DNA from: Neoarius graeffei
Lineage: Eukaryota > Chordata > Actinopteri > Siluriformes > Ariidae
Assembly: GCF_027579695.1 (NCBI RefSeq)
Contig: NC_083570.1
Location: 100,700,963 to 100,764,962 of the forward strand
DNA length: 64,000 nucleotides
Direction of reading: 5' to 3'
Shown: piece after piece, positions 56,910 to 64,000 of the stretch
Position numbering within the stretch: the stretch's first letter is position 1
How the letters are laid out: the number at the start of each line of letters is the position of its first letter
Made by a program: the position numbers and the translations under genes
Notes under the pieces: model-generated
Database searches by the model: none
What the model saw: the letters and a program-made list of their open reading frames with translations, nothing else
What the model was told of the DNA's origin: nothing

Positions 56910-57914
56910 TATGTGCCATCCTTGACCGCAATGCAATGGAGTAGTAAGGCGTCTCCTTCCCTCCCCTAGCCTGGGCTGGTGCCTTGAGCAAGCACTAGCA
57001 ATCCCTTGCTCCCCCTGGTCAGGGTTATGACTGAAGACTGGACTTGGCAGACTGTCTCAGTGATTCAGTGAGCAGGATGGCGGACCCAGCAAAGCATTTG
57101 TGGAGTGAGATCAGGGCACAGTGCAATACGTAGAACACTATTGGCCATCCACTGCATCCCAACCTAGCTCCAGCCATCTTGATTCTGTCTTGCCCCTGGA
57201 CCCAGTTAGGTCGGGACGAGAGAGTGAGGATGATGGCTGTGCAATGCTCCCTCACTCTAATCCAAGTCAGGCACAAGTCATGATTTCAAATTCAAGTCCT
57301 GTGGCAATGGGTAAGTGGCAAAGCAGCAGGTGTGGAAACACTGGAAGCTGTAGTCATGAATCTGTACACAGGTGGCCCAGGGCATAGGGTCGCTCTCTGC
57401 TGGAACAAAGCAGCAGAGGAGTTCGGCAGCCCCTTGGGTGTCCTATGTAGGATTCATTCTGCTCACCTCTATGGAGGAAGGGGCTAGAAAAGGTGCCCCA
57501 AACATTGCCTGCTTCACCTCACCTTGGCCAGCACACCACGGCTGGTGGGGATCCCACTCAATGGTTGAAATATAACAAAAAGATAGTGAAGGTACTCAAC
57601 ATTGACACATGGAAAGTTGACATGTGGGCATACCTTCAATGCCTGGATTGGCTTCATCAGTCACCTCCAGACCAACAACCACCACCCAACAAATTGAAAT
57701 CATGGTCAGCTTCGATCCCGAAGGATGAACATCATTATCATTTCTGACAGTGTCCAATGACATTATCCTACGTCCTTGGATATGTCATTATCCTAGCTCA
57801 GTTTGGTTTGGTTAATTAGTGAAATAAATCAGTGATGTCACTCAGATCACAAAAACGTGTATTGCATTCGTGTGAGATGACAACTTCACTTGCTTTAGAA
57901 ATTAAAAGAAATAA
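56910..57914. other. No recognised gene
   Basis: Open frames at 57121-57747 lack domains and splice context. The GC content is slightly higher than nearby. It could be an unrecognised repeat. Confidence 0.35.
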
Positions 57915-58137
57915 AAAGAAACCACAACTTTATTCATCACACACTTGTGAAATTCCTCTCTGCATTTAACCCATCTGAAGCAGTGAACACACACATGCAC
58001 ACACATGTGAGCAATGAGCACACACACATACATACCCAGAGCAGTGGGCAGCCATGCTAACAACACCCGGGGAGCAGTTGGGAGTTAGGTGCCTCGCTCA
58101 AGGGCACCTCAGCCCAAGGCCGTCCCATATTAACCTA
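57915..58137 (-). mobile_element. Truncated V-SINE variant tail
   Basis: Matches the tail of the SINE at 42741 (CCCATCTGAAGCAGTGAAC, GCAGTGGGCAGCC, GGGGAGCAGTTGGGAGTTAG). It stops before the core at ATTAACCT. Confidence 0.75.
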
Positions 58138-58139
58138 CT

Positions 58140-58765
58140 TGGTATTTTTTAAAACCGTACTATCACCTCCTGAATAAAAGAGATAATCTCCAATCCTCGA
58201 CTGAATGGTAAACTGTAGACTACAATAAGATTGTTAAAACAGTGTCTTTATTGGGGGGGAAAGATCTGTACAAAATCAAAAGGGGTGAACATTGCTGTTT
58301 TCGTCATTTAATCACAGCCCTATTTTTTCCCTATTATACTGTAATATGTAGCAACTGTTCTACTCTGCCTAACCCAACCTGCATAGGAATGATTTTCTCA
58401 TCTGGCCCACTTGTTAGTCAAGCTCATTAGCTGTGCTCTACATTACAGTTTGTGGAAATTAAATTCAGCATGCTTGAAGAAAAAGAATATCCAGAACAAG
58501 CCAACAGTCCTACCCTGCAGGTAGACACATAAATATTGGGGATGTAATGGAATAGGAATACATTATCTGGAATAAACAGATAATATATTCTAAAGAAAAA
58601 TACAAATGTACAGATGTTTTTGGTCTATCATCAGTGGCTTGCTCCATTAGAATGACCAACACTATACATTGCTTTACCTGCTGTGGTATACAATGATGTA
58701 CCTGATATAACTTCCAGTCTAGAGCACCAGATTGAATCCAAATATACTGTATATAAATAAATATA
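58140..58765. other. No recognised feature
   Basis: AT-rich spacer; nothing recognised. Confidence 0.4.
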
Positions 58766-59539
58766 CATACACTCACCAGCCACTTTAATGTAGTGTGACC
58801 AGACGTCCCCAGTTTCAGGGGACAGTCCCAATTTTTGGTAGCATATCCCCGGCTGGAGCTGCCCCCGGAAATGTCCCTGGGCTCAGACCAATAGCAGAGA
58901 TGTTCTAGAACAGTGTTTCTCAACCGCTGGGCCGCGGCCCATTAGCGGGCCATTAAAATTCTATTTTTTGTGACGTAACCACTACAACTCAATTCCCCAT
59001 AATGTTAGAAATGTTTGTCTGTGATGGCTGTGATATCTGGCATCAACTCCTCAAATGTTCATGAAGTTCTTACCCGAAAGCTGTGTAATTTATTAAATGT
59101 ATCCCTTGCCTATTCCAAAAAAATCACTGTGCCTGAAAAATTAATATTCTAATCAGTGTTTTGAGATAAATTTGAATAAACAAAATTCAGGCAAGCAATA
59201 GGAATAAGTATTTTATCTAATAGTGTACTATTTATTGTTAAAGATTGGACAGGGAGGAGAACAGAGTGAGAAATTATGGGAGTAAAAAAAGTGAAGGGAC
59301 AAAAGAGAAAGAAGACAAGTGGCATATATGGTAATTACCTCACCCGCAATGGAGTAAGCGGGGAGAGGTATTGTAATCAGTACGGTTTGTTTTGTTTGTC
59401 TGTTTGTTTGTGTCTGTCTGTCTGTCTGTTAACAATCTAGCGTCTAGACGATTTCACCAATTGACTTCAAATTTTCAGGGTAGGTGGGCAATGGTCCGTA
59501 GATTAGCTCATTAAATTTTGGGGGTAATCGGGTCAAGGT

Positions 59540-60050
59540 GAAAGTCAAGGTCACCAGAAAGGTCAACCTTTCGGTCAAAATAACATATTTTCCATTATAA
59601 CTCAAAAACGGTTGCCAATAGACAGATGTTTACTAGTATGAGCATATAAGAACTCCCACATGGCCTTCCATTTGGCACCATGATCTTTGACCTTGAGTGA
59701 CCCTGAAAGGTCAAACTCAAGGTCACGGATTTTCAGAGGGCTGTAACTTGAAAATGGTTGATGGTAGACAGATATTTACCATTATCAACTTATAGGAAGT
59801 GCTATATGGGCTTTCATTTGGTACCATGATATTTGACCTTGAGTGACCCTGAAAGTTCAAACTGAAGGTCATGGGTTTTCAAAGGGCTATAACTTTAAAA
59901 TGGTTTAGGATAGCCAGATGTTTACCATTATCAACATATAAGAAGTCAGATATGGGCTTTCAGTTGCCGCCATGACCTTTGACCTTGAATGACTCTGAAA
60001 TGTCAAACTCAAGGTCATGGATTTTCATAGGACTGTAACCTGACAGCTGA
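59540..60050. repeat. 146-bp minisatellite with TGACCT half-sites
   Basis: Three and a half units. TGAxxTTTGACCTTGA recurs at 59681, 59827 and 59973, exactly 146 bp apart. Each unit also has AGGTCAAACTCAAGGTCA-like sequence in the opposite sense. The third unit has TGACCTTTGACCT, a DR1 nuclear-receptor-type motif. Confidence 0.85.
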
Positions 60051-60063
60051 TGATTGAGAAATA

Positions 60064-61667
60064 CAGTGGTGCTTGAAAGTTTGTGAACCCTTTAGAATTT
60101 TCTATATTTCTGCATAAATATGACCTAAAACATCATCAGATTTTCACACAAGTCCTAAAAGTAGATAAAGAGAACCCAGTTAAACAAATGAGACAAAAAT
60201 ATTATACTTGGTCATTTATTTATTAAAGAAAATGATCCAATATTACATATCTGTGAGTGGCAAAAGTATGTGAACCGCTAGGATTAGTAGTTAATTTGAA
60301 GGTGAAATTAGAGTCAGGTGATTTCAATCAATGGGATGACAATCAGGTGTGAGTGGGCACCCTGTTTTATTTAAAGAACAGGGATCTATCAAAGTCTGAT
60401 CTTCACAACACATATTTGTGGAAGTGTATCATGACATGAACAAAGGAGATTTCTGAGGACCTCAGAAAAAGTGTTGTTGATGCTCATCAGGCTGGAAAAG
60501 GTTACAAAACCATCTCTAAAGAGTTTGGACTCCACCAATCCACAGTCAGACAGATTGTGTACAAATGGAGGAAATTCAAGACCATTGTTACCCTCCCCAG
60601 GAGTGGTCGACCAACAAAGATCACTCCAAGAGCAAGGTGTGTAATAGTCAGGGAGGTCACAAAGGACCCCAGGGTAACTTCTAAGCAACTGAAGGCCTCT
60701 GTCACATTGGCTAATGTTCATGAGTCCACCATCAGAAGAACATTGAACAACAATGGTGTGCATGGCAGGGTTGCAAGGAGAAAGCCACTGCTCTCCAAAA
60801 AGAGCATTGCTGCTCATCTGCACTTTGCTAAAGATCATGTGGACAAGCCAGAAGGCTATTGGAAAAATGTTTTGTGGATGGATGAGACCAAAATAGAAAT
60901 TTTTGGTTTAAATGAGAAGCGTTATGTTTGGAGAAAGGAAAACACTGCATTCCAGCATAAGAACCTTATCCCATCTGTGAAACTTGCTGGTGGTATTATC
61001 ATGGTTTGGGCCTGTTTTGCTGCATCTGGGCCAGGACGGCTTGCCATCATTGATGGAACAATGAATTCTGAATTATACCAGCGAATTCTAGAGGAAAATG
61101 TCAGAACATCTGTCCATGAACTGAATCTCAAGAGAAGGTGGGTCATGCAGCAAGACAACGACCCTAAGCACACAAGTCGGTCTACCAAAGAATGGTTGAA
61201 GAAGAATAAAGTTAATGTTTTGGAATGGCCAAGTCAAAGTCCTGACCTTAATCCAATCGAAATGTTGTGGAAGGACCTGAAGCGAGTAGTTCATGTGAGG
61301 AAACCCACCAACATCCCAGAGTTGAAGCTGTTCTGTACGGAGGAATGGGCTAAAATTCCTCCAAGCCAGTGTGCAGGACTGATCAACAGTTACGGGAAAC
61401 GTTTAGTTGCAGTTATTGCTGCACAAGGGGGTCACACCAGATACTGAAAGCAAAGGTTCACATACTTTTGCCACTCACAGATATGTAATATTGGATCATT
61501 TTCCTCAATCAATAAATGACCAAGTATAATATTCTTGTCTCATTTGTTTAACTGGGTTCTCTTTATCTACTTTTAGGACTTGTGTGAAAATCTGATGATG
61601 TTTTAGGTCATATTTATGCAGAAATATAGAAAATTCTAAAGGGTTCACAAACTTTCAAGCACCATTG
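60064..61667 (+). mobile_element. Tc1 element (family 1), full length, plus orientation
   Basis: Ends CAGTGGTGCTTGAAAG and its inverse, TA at 60062-60063 and 61668-61669. Length is 1604 bp. It is the best preserved family-1 copy in the window. Confidence 0.97.
60431..61447 (+). pseudogene. Tc1 transposase, open except for a stop at codon 3
   Basis: The ATG at 60431 is followed by ACA TGA where relatives have GCA CGA (MAR): a CpG-type C-to-T change creates the stop. From there to 61447 the frame is open (338 codons in all). The double HTH (GYKTISKEFGLHQSTVRQIV), DD34E residues D151 (LWMDETK), D242 (QQDNDPKHT) and E277 (SPDLNPIE), and the GGHTRY end are all present. Differences: two codons are missing in ANVHEST (ANVNVHEST in relatives), and KHGGG is changed to KLAGG. 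Initiation at a downstream codon would remove the first HTH. Confidence 0.92.
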
Positions 61668-62106
61668 TATGACCATTATCAACATATCGGTATAAAATAA
61701 GTGCTGCCAGGCGAGGTTTGTTTTGCCTGGCAACACTTGTTAATTTCATACATTCATGGGACTTTTATGGGTCTAAAACGTCTCTTTCAGCTCACCTACC
61801 ATTTAAGAGTCTATAAATCTAAACTATGTACCCATACCAGAGATTTTCACATTGTCTTTAATTAATGTTAACTTAAAGCAGTTGGAGAGTCAGCCTACAG
61901 TGTACTCAGTGAGGAAAATCCCACTTTTGATACAATGCATGATCAAAATACACAAAAACCAGAAATGCCCCCCCCCCCTTTTTTTTTATTATAAAGATGA
62001 AAACATTAGACATTTTAATGATATTTTCACTGCCAAACCGAAAATGTACCTGGTTTTGTTCTCAGAAATCTGGTCACCTTACTTTAATAAGAACTTGTTC
62101 TTGATA

Positions 62107-62600
62107 CTAAGATTCCTGTTCTTTGCAGGAGTGGAACACAATGTGTTCTTCTGCTCTTGCATGTTGAGATGCTTTTCTGCTCACCACGGCTGTAAAGAGT
62201 ATATGAGTTGCTATGTCCTTCCTGGCAGCTTGAACCAATCTGGCCATTTTCCTCTGACCTCTCTTATCAACAAAGCGTTTGTTTTCATCCACAGAACTGT
62301 CGCTCTCTCACTGATGTTTTTTGGTTTTCACACCATTCTGTGTAAACTGTAGAGACTGTTGTGTGTGAAAACCCCAGGAGATCAGCAGTTTCTGAAATAC
62401 TCAAACCAGTCCATCTGGCTCAAACCAACACCCATGCTACAGTGAAAGAAAGTCTCACTTTGAGATCACAATTTTTCCCATTCTGATGTTTGAACAAGTG
62501 AACATTAACTGAAGCTCTTGATTTGTATCTGCATGATTTGATGCATTATGCTGCTGTCAAGGGACTGGCTGATTAGAGAACTGCATCAAACAGCAGGTGG
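62107..62600 (-). pseudogene. Tc1-like transposase N-terminal remnant
   Basis: The minus strand reads RGQRKMARLVQAARKDIATH, the linker between the two HTH halves of this Tc1-like family. Upstream, frames around CAGCAGTTTCTGAAATACTC correspond to its first HTH. There is no catalytic half. Confidence 0.6.
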
Positions 62601-62678
62601 ACATGGGGGTGTTCCTAATAAAGTGGCCAGTGAGGGTACATTTGGAGCACTAAAGAGATACAGACGTAGATATTGGTA

Positions 62679-62948
62679 TTATGGTACACCCAGACTGAAT
62701 ACACACCTTGATTTCTCCACGGTATCCTTGCTGAGGTAGATGTACCAGTAGATGATGTTAAAGATGGCGAATGCGAGTGGGAAGAGCACGCGAGAATACT
62801 GGTCAATGATACTGGGGCCAGCCAGTATAATGTTCGGAGGGATGGCTGAACCCTGCTGCAGGAAGATGGGCAGGCGCATTTTTGGGGCGTCTGAAACGGA
62901 GTTCATCCTCCTCCTTTGTCGTTCTCCAGTGCTTGTGTCAGATATCGT
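62679..62948 (-). CDS. gabra6: GABA-A receptor alpha4/alpha6-type subunit, TM4 exon
   Basis: A minus-strand exon begins after a CTGGTCCTAG acceptor (phase 0). It encodes a basic, serine- and proline-rich end of the TM3-TM4 loop, then IDQYSRVLFPLAFAIFN and IIYWYIYLSKDT, which is TM4 and the start of the extracellular tail. SxIDQYSR and YLSKDT are diagnostic of alpha6/alpha4 subunits; alpha1, 2, 3 and 5 have ATYLNRE there. The frame runs to TAA at 62679. A possible donor (AAG|GTGTGT) at 62707/62706 leaves open a spliced C-terminus. Earlier exons would lie to the right of the window. It would pair with the beta subunit in the receptor. The orientation (3' end facing the beta 5' end) differs from the mammalian head-to-head pair. 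Confidence 0.8.
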   Translation of the reverse strand, partial: TISDTSTGERQRRRMNSVSDAPKMRLPIFLQQGSAIPPNIILAGPSIIDQYSRVLFPLAFAIFNIIYWYIYLSKDTVEKSRCVFSLGVP

Positions 62949-63324
62949 CTAGGACCAGAGGAATAAAGATTGAGAGATTAGAAGTGTGGATGTGAATAAG
63001 TTTCTGATGTCTGGTGATAACTGTCATGACACTTGTTCAGTTCCTGTTTACTTACTGGTTTGCACATACATGTCCACTCATTGTTGCGAAGTCTTTCCTT
63101 TCTGTCAAGTTGTGTCAGTTCTGTGCCATGTTTTTTCCATAAAGTATTGAGTCTTTTAATACTCCTTGGATTGCCTTTGCATCTGATGTTATGTGTCATT
63201 ACTGTGTTTGACCATTGCCTGCTTAACGACTTTGGACTTTGAATTGTATTTCATGGATCCTTCCTCTTCTTAACTGTATGTTACAATAACTTCATTAGCA
63301 TAAATTTTGTACATGCACTAAATT
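62949..63324. other. Intronic sequence of the alpha subunit gene, no feature seen
   Basis: Directly upstream of the TM4 exon acceptor on the minus strand. AT-rich; no exon or recognised repeat seen. Confidence 0.4.
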
Positions 63325-63627
63325 TTCTTCTTCTGGCTGCTCCCATACATTCAGGGTCACCACAGCAGATCTGTTCTGCATATTTAATTTTGCATGCGTT
63401 TGACACCAGATGCCTTTCCTGACACAACCCTCCCCAGTCTATCCAGACTTGGGACTAGCACTAAGTACACACTGTCTTGTACAAACCCAATGGCTAAGTA
63501 TTTTTACCTAATCTGCATGCCTTTGGGGGAAAACCGGAACACTCAGAGGAAACCCACGTGGGGTTCAAACCCAGAACCTTCTTGTCGTGAGCTGATAGTG
63601 CTAACCGCTATACCACCATGCTACCCA
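63325..63627 (-). mobile_element. SINE with DANA-like tail and V-SINE head
   Basis: The left part has TGCTCCCATACATTCAGGGT, GATGCCTTTCCTGACACAAC and CTTGGGACTAGCACT, typical of an older fish SINE tail. The right part has CATGCCTTTGGGGGAAAACC and the tRNA-like head on the minus strand. Diverged. Confidence 0.65.
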
Positions 63628-64000
63628 AATGCACGACAAACATGTATACCAAATTTCCACTAAGACCATTTGTCTTATGCTTTACCCATTAGCTAGTTTA
63701 ACACAGAGGCATATTTGTCATATACATCAATGGAAAAGATTAAGAGGCCATTTGGAATTGTGACCATCATTAAAGGTGGTCTATTAATTTTTTTTCCATA
63801 GCTTTAATTATACTGAGGAAGATTCTAGATGGAAGAGGGTTACTGGGAATCGAAGCAATCTTCTCAAAACATGTCAACAATCACTATTTATTGCTACTAT
63901 GGGGGTGGGGTCGGGGTGGGGGGTGTAGTTATGATTGTAGGTTGGAAAAACTTTTTGAGCCAATATATTCTGTTTTTAGTCCACTCAGAAATTTTAATCC
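63628..64000. other. No recognised feature
   Basis: AT-rich, with a G-rich run at 63901-63925. Confidence 0.4.

Larger units (their letters stand above)
59325..61735. mobile_element. Minisatellite-bearing repeat element, split by a Tc1
   Basis: The left part 59325-60061 begins near ATTACCTCACCCGCAATGG. The right part 61670-61735 ends near GCCTGGCAACACTTG. The superfamily is unknown. It carries the 146-bp tandem units listed separately. Confidence 0.5.
58770..62636 (-). mobile_element. Tc1-like fossil (CACTCACCAGCCACTTTA ends), expanded by insertions
   Basis: The left terminus CACTCACCAGCCACTTTAAT follows TA at 58768. The inverse right terminus ATAAAGTGGCCAGTGAGGG precedes TA at 62637. Only the right part (62107-62636) keeps family coding sequence. 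Between them lie a possible hAT-like end (58913: CAGTGTTTCTCAACC), a minisatellite-bearing repeat and a young Tc1. Confidence 0.6.

Noticed and set aside
57121-57747. Overlapping frames of 67-88 codons
   Set aside because: No recognisable domain and no splice signals linking them.
61852-62352. 166-codon plus-strand frame
   Set aside because: Partly antisense to a Tc1-like transposase remnant and includes homopolymer runs; no domain support.

Overview
The window looks like teleost fish DNA. It is AT-rich and full of short tandem repeats. It is packed with repeat families typical of ray-finned fish: V-SINEs with a tRNA-like head, several Tc1/mariner families of about 1.6 kb, hAT and PIF/Harbinger-like elements, TTAA-flanked MITEs and 3' ends of non-LTR retrotransposons. 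An ostariophysan such as a catfish is possible, but I cannot prove the species. There is no prokaryotic gene organisation.

Only two host genes are visible, both GABA-A receptor subunits and both on the minus strand. The first three coding exons of a beta subunit (best fit gabrb2) lie at 25883-24883: signal peptide, start of the extracellular domain, and the 68-bp exon 3. A CpG-rich promoter-like block follows at about 25930-26180. Exon 4 onward is not seen, so positions 1-24882 are probably intron 3. A single exon at 62948-62679 encodes the end of the intracellular loop, TM4 and the C-terminus of an alpha4/alpha6-type subunit (best fit gabra6). The two subunits co-assemble in receptors and are clustered in vertebrates. 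Here, however, they lie head-to-tail, not head-to-head as in mammalian beta/alpha pairs.

Region by region: 1-5 kb holds a hAT-like element, V-SINEs and an 808-bp transposon inserted in a V-SINE with a perfect 8-bp target duplication. 6.6-7.7 kb and 10.4-11.0 kb hold LINE 3' ends. 11.0-16.3 kb is a nested stack: an old Tc1 split by a hAT and by a Harbinger-like element that itself holds a Tc1 MITE and a foldback. 17.5-24 kb has paired V-SINEs, a 950-bp palindromic element and a 1.5-kb array of a 30-bp minisatellite. 24.5-26.2 kb is the beta-subunit 5' end. 26.2-29.5 kb is a complex satellite (about 80-bp subunits, about 310-bp higher-order units) that starts directly upstream of the promoter. 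29.6-33.3 kb is a Tc1 holding two later insertions. 37.7-39.3 kb is a nearly intact Tc1. 39.4-44.0 kb is a roughly 305-bp satellite split by a THAP-type transposon that contains a 740-bp-arm inverted repeat. 44.6-48.9 kb is a three-level nest. 49.5-63.6 kb holds a LINE, more MITEs and Tc1 copies, a TTAA-type element with a cryptic acidic ORF, and a 146-bp minisatellite with nuclear-receptor-like motifs.

The most unusual finding is a pair of deletion derivatives (30420-31869 and 39761-43469). Both keep a THAP-domain first exon at one end and the N-terminus of a second protein (IDPY motif) pointing inward from the other end, and both are flanked by AT. This is the layout of ISL2EU/IS4EU-like two-gene transposons.
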